Shown: positions 1 through 5,360 of the stretch, one piece after another
Layout: the number at the start of each line of letters is the position of its first letter
Numbering within the stretch: the stretch's first letter is position 1
Origin: Caulobacter sp. B11
GTDB lineage: Bacteria; Pseudomonadota; Alphaproteobacteria; Caulobacterales; Caulobacteraceae
DNA length: 6,049 nt
Direction of reading: 5' to 3'
Assembly: GCF_002737765.1 (NCBI RefSeq)
Contig: NZ_PEGG01000195.1
Span: 1 to 6,049 of the forward strand
Notes under the pieces: generated by a model
The model's input: the letters and a program-made list of their open reading frames with translations, nothing else
The model's database searches: none
What the model was told of the DNA's origin: nothing
Translations under genes and position numbers: made by a program

Positions 1-10
1 TAAGCGATTT

Positions 11-22
11 GACACCGGTGTC
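11..22. promoter_or_regulatory. 12-bp palindrome, possible operator upstream of pcaF
   Basis: GACACCGGTGTC is a perfect inverted repeat with a central CG. The flanks extend the symmetry imperfectly (TT on the left, CAA on the right). It lies just upstream of a candidate -35 box at 28-33 and also contains TTGACA at 9-14. The length, symmetry and central CG resemble operators of LacI-type regulators. Catabolic thiolase genes are also often controlled by IclR-type regulators such as PcaR. Which protein binds, if any, cannot be told from sequence, and the site may belong to whatever lies left of the window. Confidence 0.4.
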
Positions 23-27
23 CAAGA

Positions 28-55
28 TTGACCCGCCGCCCGCCGCCCCTAGATT
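28..55 (+). promoter_or_regulatory. Candidate housekeeping promoter for pcaF
   Basis: A TTGACC -35-like hexamer (28-33) is followed after 15 bases by CTAGAT (49-54). This resembles the Caulobacter housekeeping pattern TTGACG...GCTAnA. Transcription would begin near 61-63, leaving a leader of about 23 bases before the ATG at 85. The GC-rich spacer (CCGCC repeats) is ordinary for this genome. This is a consensus match only. Confidence 0.4.
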
Positions 56-84
56 GCCGCGAACGCCTGTTTGAGAGACCCGCC

Positions 85-1286
85 ATGTCCGACGCCTTCA
101 TCTGCGACCATCCGCACGCCGATCGGCCGCTATGGCCGGGGCCCTGGCCAGCGTCAGGGCCGATGACCTGGCGGCCATCCCCCTGCGGGCCCTGATGGCC
201 CGCAACGGCGGCGTCGACTGGGATGCGGTCGACGACGTGGTGCTAGGCTGCGCCAACCAGGCGGGCGAGGACAACCGCAATGTCGCGCGCATGGCCGCCC
301 TGCTGGCGGGCCTGCCGACCTCGGCCTCGGGCTCGACGATCAACCGCCTGTGCGGCTCGGGCCTGGACGCCCTGGGCGTGGCCTCGCGGGCCATCAAGGC
401 CGGCGAGGCCGAGCTGATGATCGCCGGCGGGGTGGAGAGCATGAGCCGCGCGCCCTTCGTGATGGGCAAGGCCGACAGCGCCTTTTCGCGCAACGCCGAG
501 ATCTTCGACACGACGATCGGCTGGCGCTTCGTCAATCCGGCCATGCGCAAGGCCTATGGCGTGGATTCGATGCCGGAGACCGCCGAGAACGTCGCCGACG
601 ACTGGGGGATCAACCGCGCCGACCAGGACGCCTTCGCCCTGCGCAGCCAGACCCGCGCCGCCGCCGCCCAGGCCCGCGGCCGCTTCGACGCCGAGATCGT
701 CGCCGTCACCCTGCCCCAGCGCAAGGGCGACCCGGTCGTGGTCAGCCGCGACGAGCACCCCCGCACCACGACGATCGAGGCCCTGTCGGCCCTCAAGCCG
801 ATCGTCCGGCCCGACGGCACGATCACCGCCGGCAACGCCTCGGGCGTCAATGACGGGGCCGCCGCCCTGATCGTCGCTTCGACCCAGGGCGTGATCCGCC
901 ACGGGCTAACGGCCCGGGCCCGGGTGGTGGCCACCGCCGCGGCCGGCGTTGCGCCGCGCGTCATGGGCTTTGGCCCCGCCCCCGCCGTACGCAAGGTGCT
1001 GGCCAAGGCCGGGCTGACGATCGCCGACATGGATGTGATCGAGCTGAACGAGGCCTTCGCCGCCCAGGGCCTGGCGGTGTTGCGCGACCTGGGCCTGGCC
1101 GATGACGGCGAGCATGTGAACCCCAATGGCGGCGCCATCGCCCTGGGCCACCCGCTGGGCATGAGCGGCGCGCGACTGGCCCTGACCGCCGTCGAGGAAC
1201 TGCATCGCCGTCAGGGCCGCTACGCCCTCTGCACCATGTGCATCGGCGTCGGCCAAGGCATCGCCATGGTGATCGAGCGGATCTAG
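85..1286 (+). CDS. pcaF: 3-oxoadipyl-CoA thiolase (beta-ketoadipyl-CoA thiolase), 5' end frameshifted
   Basis: This thiolase-superfamily enzyme would cleave 3-oxoadipyl-CoA with CoA to succinyl-CoA and acetyl-CoA, the last step of the beta-ketoadipate and phenylacetate pathways, in the cytoplasm. The intact frame from 132 gives 384 residues. It has the nucleophilic Cys in NRLCGSG (Cys74 in that frame), NEAFAAQ (306-312), the GHPLG histidine (340) and the CIGVGQG cysteine (370). The pattern CTMCIGVGQG is characteristic of PcaF/PaaJ. The family N-terminus, roughly AFICDxIRTPIGRYGGAL, is present but split over three frames. ATG85 encodes MSDAFICD. IRTPIGRYG (110-136) is in the next frame, consistent with two bases lost near 109. 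One extra C near 136-137 leads into the main frame at GGG138. Joined, the product is about 400 residues with Cys90, His356 and Cys386, the normal length. ATG132 lacks a ribosome binding site and would drop the first beta strand, so I give the ancestral start at 85. As read, ATG85 stops at 193-195. It could be a decaying gene or base-call errors. PaaJ is the alternative name. Confidence 0.85.
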
Positions 1287-1366
1287 GGCCCCAAAAGCTC
1301 AGCCTGAGCGGCGGCGTTTGAATTGTGACCGAATAGGGTCGGCAATGGAGCCATTTCGTGAACGCA

Positions 1367-1391
1367 GGAACAACAGTCAAGCCACGCCGTT
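1367..1391 (+). promoter_or_regulatory. Candidate EcfG/SigT (general stress response) promoter
   Basis: GGAAC (1367-1371) and CGTT (1388-1391) are separated by exactly 16 bases. This matches the alphaproteobacterial general stress sigma factor consensus GGAAC-N16/17-CGTT (SigT in Caulobacter, EcfG elsewhere). A start of transcription near 1396-1399 would give a leader of about 30 bases that carries the AGGAGG at 1418-1423, so the geometry fits the downstream gene. The other GGAAC occurrences I checked on either strand (near 1196, 3892 and 5666) lack CGTT at the right spacing. The motif is short, so a chance match is possible. Confidence 0.5.
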
Positions 1392-1417
1392 ACCTCTTCA
1401 GAATTCAATGGAAGCTG

Positions 1418-1423
1418 AGGAGG
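1418..1423 (+). promoter_or_regulatory. Shine-Dalgarno site deciding the start of the 189-residue protein
   Basis: A full AGGAGG lies 5 bases before ATG1429. The same frame is open further upstream (ATG1345, ATG1408), but neither of those codons has a comparable ribosome binding site. ATG1429 is therefore the preferred start. Confidence 0.8.
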
Positions 1424-1428
1424 ACATC

Positions 1429-1998
1429 ATGGCCACTCTCAATCTGAACGCTGAAGAACCCATCTATACGCGGCCGCAGGTCGTCGGCGACTCTCCCATG
1501 TTCGCCGGCACGCCGGTCTATGCTCGCACCAAGACCCGCAAGGGCGTGAGCGAGAAGCTGCCGCTGCTGATCGGCGCGCCCCTGGCTCTGGTCGCGGTCG
1601 GTGCCTTCGCCTGGACGATGATGGGCCGGCCCGCCGACGCCCCTGCCCCTGTCGATACGGTGGATGTGGCCCAGACCGCTCCGGCCCAGATGCCGGTGAC
1701 CGAGCCCGCCCCCATGCCGACACCGCAGCCGGGCGTCGCGCCGACGCAGGTGGCTCAGGCCGCTGCCGCTCCGGTCGCCCGGACCGCGCCCGCGCGTCGA
1801 GCGGCGGCCCCTGCCCGCCGCGCCGCACCGGTGAGCGCCCCCGACGCGGCCTCGGCCAGCGCCGATGTCAGCGCCACGGTCGCGACGCCGACGCCCGCCC
1901 CGACGCCGGCGCCGAGCGTCGCCGAGCCGCCGCCGCTGGTGATCCCGGCGCCCGTCGCGCCGCAGCCTGAACCGACCCCGCCGGTCGCGCCGATGTAA
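1429..1998 (+). CDS. Single-pass membrane protein with Ala/Pro-rich periplasmic tail, function unknown
   Basis: I do not recognise a family. The protein is 189 residues. Residues 1-43 form a polar N-terminal segment ending in a basic patch (RTKTRKGVSEK), which suggests the N-terminus stays in the cytoplasm. Residues 44-65 (LPLLIGAPLALVAVGAF and following) are a clear transmembrane helix. The remaining ~120 residues are Ala/Pro/Val-rich low complexity, with an Arg-containing part (118-133, two ARRAA repeats) and a C-terminal proline run (PTPAPTPAPS, EPPPL, PTPPVAPM). No cysteine or globular domain is visible. The shape recalls the anchor and Pro-rich linker of TonB or cell-wall-spanning proteins, but the C-terminal TonB domain is absent, so TonB is not supported. 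The gene appears monocistronic: a SigT-like promoter lies 38 bases upstream and a strong terminator directly downstream. A stress-related envelope role is inference from the promoter only. Confidence 0.75.
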   Translation: MATLNLNAEEPIYTRPQVVGDSPMFAGTPVYARTKTRKGVSEKLPLLIGAPLALVAVGAFAWTMMGRPADAPAPVDTVDVAQTAPAQMPVTEPAPMPTPQPGVAPTQVAQAAAAPVARTAPARRAAAPARRAAPVSAPDAASASADVSATVATPTPAPTPAPSVAEPPPLVIPAPVAPQPEPTPPVAPM

Positions 1999-2004
1999 AC
2001 GACG

Positions 2005-2038
2005 AAGGGCGGCTCCTCGCGGAGCCGCCCTTTTTCTT
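2005..2038 (+). terminator. Rho-independent terminator
   Basis: A perfect 10-bp GC-rich stem (GGGCGGCTCC at 2007-2016, GGAGCCGCCC at 2021-2030) has a TCGC tetraloop. It can be extended by two A-T pairs and is followed by TTTTTCTT. It sits 6 bases after the stop codon of the upstream gene. Read on the minus strand, the hairpin is followed only by TTCGTCG, so it should act mainly on the plus strand. It could still slow transcripts coming from gatA. Confidence 0.92.
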
Positions 2039-2057
2039 GGCTAGGGGTCGAGGCGAC

Positions 2058-3545
2058 CTACCACCACTTCGCGGCCTTGGTCTTGAACCCGGCCGATTTC
2101 TCCAGCGCCCCGGCGATCGAGAACACCGTGCCCTCGTCCAGGGCCCGGCCGATGATCTGCAGGCCCAGGGGCAGCCCTTGGGAGTCGAGACCCGCCGGCA
2201 CGCTCATCGACGGCAGACCGGCCAGGTTGGTGGTCACCGTGAACACGTCGTTGAGGTACATGGCGATCGGATCATTGCTGTTCTCGCCCAGGCCGAACGC
2301 CGCCGAGGGCGCGGTCGGGGTCAGCAGGGCGTCGCATTGCTCCCAGGCCTTGTCGAAGTCCTCGGCGATGCGGCGACGCACCTTCAGGGCCTTGAGATAA
2401 TAGGCGTCGTAATAGCCGGCGCTGAGCACATAGGTGCCGATCAGGATGCGGCGCTTGACCTCGTCGCCGAAGCCCTCGGCCCGGGTGTTCTCATAGACCT
2501 CGGTCAGGTTGGCGCCGTCGGCGCGCAGGCCGTAGCGCATGCCGTCATAACGGGCCAGGTTCGACGAGGCCTCGGCCGGGGCGACGATATAATAGGCCGG
2601 CAGGGCGTATTTGGTGTGGGGCAGCGACACCTCGACGATCTCGCAGCCGGCTTCCTTCAGCCAGGCGATGCCGTCGGCCCACAACTTCTCGATCTCGGCG
2701 GGCATGCCGTCGACGCGATATTCCTTGGGCACGCCGATCCGCAGGCCCTTGATCGACTTGCCGACGAAGGACGCGAAGTCCGGAACCGGGATGTCGAGGC
2801 TGGTGGAGTCCTTGGGGTCGTGACCGCTCATCGCCGTCAACAAGATGGCGGCGTCCTCGACGGTCTTGGCGATCGGCCCGGCCTGGTCCAGCGAACTGGC
2901 GAAGGCCACCACGCCCCAGCGGGAGCACCGGCCATAGGTCGGCTTGATGCCGACCGTGCCGGTGAAGGCGGCCGGCTGGCGGATCGAGCCGCCGGTGTCG
3001 GTGGCCGTGGCGCCCAGGCACAGATCGGCGGCGACCGCGGCGGCCGAGCCGCCCGACGAACCGCCCGGCGTCAGGGCCTTGTCGCTGCCGGCGCCGCGCC
3101 AGGGATTGGTCACCGGGCCAAAGGCGCTGGTCTCGTTCGACGAGCCCATGGCGAACTGGTCGAGGTTGAGCTTGCCCAGCATCACCGCCCCGTCGCGCCA
3201 CAGGTTGGCGGTGACGGTGGATTCGTACTGAGGGATGAAGTTGCCCAGGATGTTCGAGCAGGCGGTGGTGCGAACCCCCTCCGTGCAGAACAGGTCCTTG
3301 ATGCCCAGCGGCGCGCCGTCCAGGGCGCCGGCGGTTCCGGCGGCGCGGCGGGCGTCCGAGGCGGCGGCCATGTCCAGCGCCTTGTCCGGGGTTTCCAGGA
3401 TGAAGGCGTTCAGGGGACGGGCGGCCTCGATCGCCTCGATGTGGGCCTGGGTCAGCTCGACCGAGGTGAAGTCGCGGGCGGCGAGGCCGTCCAGAGCGCC
3501 CTTCAGGGTCAGGGAGGTCAGGGACGTGGAGTGGGGGGCGCTCAT
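2058..3545 (-). CDS. gatA: Asp-tRNA(Asn)/Glu-tRNA(Gln) amidotransferase subunit A
   Basis: This is the amidase subunit of GatCAB. It hydrolyses glutamine (or asparagine) and supplies ammonia to GatB, which converts Glu-tRNA(Gln) or Asp-tRNA(Asn) to the correctly charged forms in the cytoplasm. The 495-residue product has the normal family length. The amidase-signature Ser-cisSer-Lys triad is visible: Lys83 in GIKD, the cis-Ser in [11 protein letters not shown] (Ser163/164), and the nucleophile Ser187 in [10 protein letters not shown]. Other family hallmarks are [16 protein letters not shown] (about 123-138) and [13 protein letters not shown] (about 214-226). The start at 3545 is set by the family N-terminus ([18 protein letters not shown]) and by coupling to gatC: TAATG joins the gatC stop and the gatA start with one shared base. 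The frame stays open 60 codons further upstream, but only as an Arg-rich shadow of gatC. gatB is not adjacent; convergent transcription from the left ends the operon here. Confidence 0.97.
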   Translation of the reverse strand: MSAPHSTSLTSLTLKGALDGLAARDFTSVELTQAHIEAIEAARPLNAFILETPDKALDMAAASDARRAAGTAGALDGAPLGIKDLFCTEGVRTTACSNILGNFIPQYESTVTANLWRDGAVMLGKLNLDQFAMGSSNETSAFGPVTNPWRGAGSDKALTPGGSSGGSAAAVAADLCLGATATDTGGSIRQPAAFTGTVGIKPTYGRCSRWGVVAFASSLDQAGPIAKTVEDAAILLTAMSGHDPKDSTSLDIPVPDFASFVGKSIKGLRIGVPKEYRVDGMPAEIEKLWADGIAWLKEAGCEIVEVSLPHTKYALPAYYIVAPAEASSNLARYDGMRYGLRADGANLTEVYENTRAEGFGDEVKRRILIGTYVLSAGYYDAYYLKALKVRRRIAEDFDKAWEQCDALLTPTAPSAAFGLGENSNDPIAMYLNDVFTVTTNLAGLPSMSVPAGLDSQGLPLGLQIIGRALDEGTVFSIAGALEKSAGFKTKAAKWW

Positions 3546-3832
3546 TATTCGACCACCTTGGGCACAACGAAGAATCCGCCGACCGACTTGGGCGCGTTGG
3601 CGGTGATGATCGCGGCGTCGCCGCCCATGGTGACGACGTCTTCGCGTAGCGGCGCGCCGGCGGCGACCACGCTGGTCAAGGGCTCGACACCGTCGGTGTC
3701 GACCTCGGCCAGCTGTTCGATCCACGTCATGATGCCGTTGAGTTCCTGGGCCAGCGCCTCAAGGCGCTCCTCGGGTTCGGCGATCCGCGCGAGGCGGGCG
3801 ACCTTGCGCACGGTGGCGACATCAATGGCCAT
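3545..3832 (-). CDS. gatC: Asp-tRNA(Asn)/Glu-tRNA(Gln) amidotransferase subunit C
   Basis: GatC is the small subunit that wraps around and stabilises the GatA-GatB interface of the tRNA-dependent amidotransferase. The product is 95 residues, the usual size. It shows the typical helical N-terminus ([10 protein letters not shown], followed by a [18 protein letters not shown] helix at about 24-41), the GVEPLTSV motif (48-55), the LREDVV segment and the conserved C-terminus FFVVPKVVE. The start at 3832 is preferred because AGGAGG (minus strand, plus coordinates 3838-3843) lies 5 bases upstream and [10 protein letters not shown] matches the family N-terminus. The 15 upstream codons in the same frame have no such support. 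The gene is first in the gatC-gatA operon and translationally coupled to gatA. A candidate promoter lies at 3861-3888. Confidence 0.96.
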   Translation of the reverse strand: MAIDVATVRKVARLARIAEPEERLEALAQELNGIMTWIEQLAEVDTDGVEPLTSVVAAGAPLREDVVTMGGDAAIITANAPKSVGGFFVVPKVVE

Positions 3833-3860
3833 ATGGCCCTCCTGAAATTCGAACGCACGG

Positions 3861-3888
3861 GTTAGCCGGGCAAGCACCGCTTTGACAA
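3861..3888 (-). promoter_or_regulatory. Candidate promoter for gatCA
   Basis: On the minus strand, TTGTCA (3888-3883) is followed after 16 bases by GCTAAC (3866-3861). This is a good match to the Caulobacter housekeeping -10 GCTAnA and a 5/6 match to TTGACA. Transcription would start near 3854, giving a leader of about 22 bases that contains the AGGAGG of gatC. Its -35 overlaps the plus-strand TTGACA facing ruvX. Confidence 0.5.
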
Positions 3889-3911
3889 GCAGTTCCCCGT
3901 GTCGGGCGTAG
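3882..3911 (+). promoter_or_regulatory. Possible promoter for ruvX (weak)
   Basis: A perfect TTGACA at 3882-3887 faces ruvX, but at 17-18 bases spacing the -10 is poor (GGCGTA/GCGTAG, 3905-3911). The better-looking -10, GCTATGA at 3922-3928, is too far from this -35. Used with another -35, it would place the transcript start at about the ATG itself. The exact promoter is therefore undecided. Confidence 0.25.
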
Positions 3912-3934
3912 GCTTCGGCGTGCTATGAGACGCG

Positions 3935-4420
3935 ATGCCCGTTCTCGACATCGCTGATTTCGCCGCCGCCATCCCCGACTATAAGCCGATCGTCGGCCTG
4001 GACCCGGGTGAAAAGACCATCGGGGTCGCGGTTTCCGACGTGACCCTGACCGTGGCCAGCCCCCTGGCCCTGATCCGCAAGTCCAAGTTCACCGAAGACG
4101 CCGAAACTCTGTTCAAGCTGATGGACAGCCGCAAGGCCGCCGGCATCGTCATCGGCCTGCCGATGAACATGGACGGCAGCGAAGGCGTGCGCTGTCAGTC
4201 CAATCGCGCCTTCGGCCGCAACCTGCTGCGGCTCAATCCGAACCTGCCGATCACCTTCTGGGACGAGCGCCTGTCGACCGCCGCTGTCACCCGGGTGCTG
4301 ATCGAGGAGCACGACGTCAATCGCAAGCGCCGGGCCGAGGTCGTCGACAAGATGGCCGCGGGCTGGATCCTGCAGGGCGCTCTTGAGCGCATGCGCGCCC
4401 TGCGTCCGGGCGCGATCTAG
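3935..4420 (+). CDS. ruvX: YqgF/RuvX family Holliday junction resolvase-like nuclease (pre-16S rRNA nuclease)
   Basis: RuvX/YqgF is an RNase H-fold nuclease. In bacteria it is implicated in 5' maturation of 16S rRNA and was first annotated as a putative Holliday junction resolvase. The 161-residue product has the family signature in order: GLDPGEKTIGVAVSD (21-35, first metal-binding Asp23), VIGLPMNMDGSEG (72-84), FWDERLSTAAV (108-118, acidic DER) and the C-terminal DKMAAGWILQGALE (138-151, Asp138). An N-terminal extension of about 18 residues precedes the first strand, as in several alphaproteobacterial members. No clear Shine-Dalgarno precedes ATG3935 (the upstream bases are ATGAGACGCG), so leaderless translation is possible. 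The gene diverges from gatCA and converges with kdsA, with only 7 bases between the two stop codons and no visible terminator. Confidence 0.95.
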   Translation: MPVLDIADFAAAIPDYKPIVGLDPGEKTIGVAVSDVTLTVASPLALIRKSKFTEDAETLFKLMDSRKAAGIVIGLPMNMDGSEGVRCQSNRAFGRNLLRLNPNLPITFWDERLSTAAVTRVLIEEHDVNRKRRAEVVDKMAAGWILQGALERMRALRPGAI

Positions 4421-4427
4421 TCCCCGG

Positions 4428-5297
4428 CTAGACGGCGCGCGGCCGCTTGGCCAGGGCGTCGAACTCCAGCAGATCGGCGACCAGGGCTTCGAACTGGCTG
4501 GTCGGCACCATGTTGGGGCCGTCCGAGGGGGCGTGATCGGGATCGGGGTGGGTCTCGATGAACACGGTGGCGACACCGATCGCCACGGCCGCCCGGGCCA
4601 GGACCGGCACGAACTCGCGTTGTCCGCCCGACGATCCGCCCAGACCGCCCGGCTGCTGCACGCTGTGGGTGGCGTCGAACACCACCGGACAGCCGATTTC
4701 CTTCATGATCGGCAGACCGCGCATGTCGCTGACCAGGGTGTTGTAGCCGAACGAGGCGCCACGTTCGCAGGCCATGACATTGGGATTGCCGGCGCCGGTG
4801 ATCTTGGCGATGACGTTCTTCATGTCCCAGGGCGCCAGGAACTGGCCCTTCTTGACATTGATCGCCCGGCCCGTGGCGGCGGCGGCCAGCAACAGATCGG
4901 TCTGGCGGCACAGGAAGGCCGGGATCTGCAGCACGTCGACGGCCTCGGCGACGATCGGGCAGTGGCTGATCTCGTGGACGTCAGTCAGGGTCGGCAGGCC
5001 GGTGACCTCGCGAATTTCCTGGAAGATCGGCAGGCTGTCATGCAGGCCGATGCCGCGCTGGGCGCTGGCCGAGGTGCGATTGGCCTTGTCGTAGCTGGTC
5101 TTGTAGATCAGACCCACGCCCAGGCGGTCGGCGATCTCCTTCAGCGCATGGGCGGTCTCGAGCGCGTGCTGACGGCTCTCCATCTGGCAGGGGCCGGCGA
5201 TGATCGACAGCCGCTCGGCATTGCCGATCCGGACGGGCGCGCCCTTGGGCGTGCGGATTTCGATCACGGCGTTGGGGGCGACGGCTTGCTGACTCAA
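4428..5297 (-). CDS. kdsA: 3-deoxy-8-phosphooctulonate (Kdo-8-phosphate) synthase
   Basis: KdsA condenses phosphoenolpyruvate with arabinose 5-phosphate to Kdo 8-phosphate, the first committed step to the Kdo of LPS, in the cytoplasm. From the chosen start the product is 289 residues. Motifs in order are IAGPCQMES (33-41), [11 protein letters not shown] (67-77), DVHE (107-109 region), [12 protein letters not shown] (125-136), [12 protein letters not shown] (178-189), [11 protein letters not shown] (208-218), and [15 protein letters not shown] (248-262). The Cys in GPC, His211, Glu248 and Asp259 form the metal set of the metal-dependent class, and SDGP replaces the CDGP of metal-independent enzymes such as that of E. 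coli. No ATG is in frame near the N-terminus. TTG5297, with GGAAG seven bases upstream, is the best start. GTG5267 and TTG5360 are alternatives without better signals. An out-of-frame ATG at 5311 lies just upstream. The gene is divergent from the photolyase gene and appears monocistronic. Confidence 0.95.
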   Translation of the reverse strand: MSQQAVAPNAVIEIRTPKGAPVRIGNAERLSIIAGPCQMESRQHALETAHALKEIADRLGVGLIYKTSYDKANRTSASAQRGIGLHDSLPIFQEIREVTGLPTLTDVHEISHCPIVAEAVDVLQIPAFLCRQTDLLLAAAATGRAINVKKGQFLAPWDMKNVIAKITGAGNPNVMACERGASFGYNTLVSDMRGLPIMKEIGCPVVFDATHSVQQPGGLGGSSGGQREFVPVLARAAVAIGVATVFIETHPDPDHAPSDGPNMVPTSQFEALVADLLEFDALAKRPRAV

Positions 5298-5360
5298 GGC
5301 GGGACTTCCATAGGAGGTTCGAGGCGCCCCAGAGGTGGCCTTTGACGGGAGTTGGTGCAA
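5298..5360. other. kdsA-photolyase intergenic region
   Basis: These 63 bases between two divergent genes must hold or overlap both promoters, but I see no convincing pair for either direction. A weak plus-strand candidate is TTGCTG (5286-5291) and CATAGG (5309-5314) with 17 bases between. TTGACG at 5342-5347 resembles a -35 but lies too close to the photolyase start to serve it. AGGAGG at 5313-5318 (plus strand) has no start codon within 5-12 bases downstream. Confidence 0.4.

Noticed and set aside
1297..1309. Small inverted repeat GCTCA-GCC-TGAGC after pcaF as a terminator
   Set aside because: The stem is only 5 bp and no T-run follows, so it is too weak to call.
1318..1428. Longer N-terminus for the 189-residue protein (TTG1318, ATG1345 or ATG1408)
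   Set aside because: The added sequence includes the candidate promoter and the AGGAGG that precedes ATG1429. The alternatives lack ribosome binding sites.
1429..1998. TonB-like energy transducer
   Set aside because: The anchor and Pro-rich tail are similar in shape, but the protein ends in the Pro-rich region with no C-terminal TonB domain.
2037..3845. A ~600-codon open plus-strand frame antisense to gatA and gatC
   Set aside because: It lies wholly opposite two clearly functional genes, is rich in Gly, Ala, Arg, Gln and Val as expected for the antisense of GC-biased codons, and has no start signal or recognisable domain.
4383..5345. A 320-codon open plus-strand frame antisense to kdsA
   Set aside because: Same codon-bias shadow: it has low-complexity Gly/Ala/Asp/Arg composition and no motifs, while the opposite strand encodes an intact KdsA.
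5342..5347. TTGACG as a -35 box for the photolyase gene
   Set aside because: Its -10 would fall inside the coding sequence, and no GCTAnA-like element is found at proper spacing.
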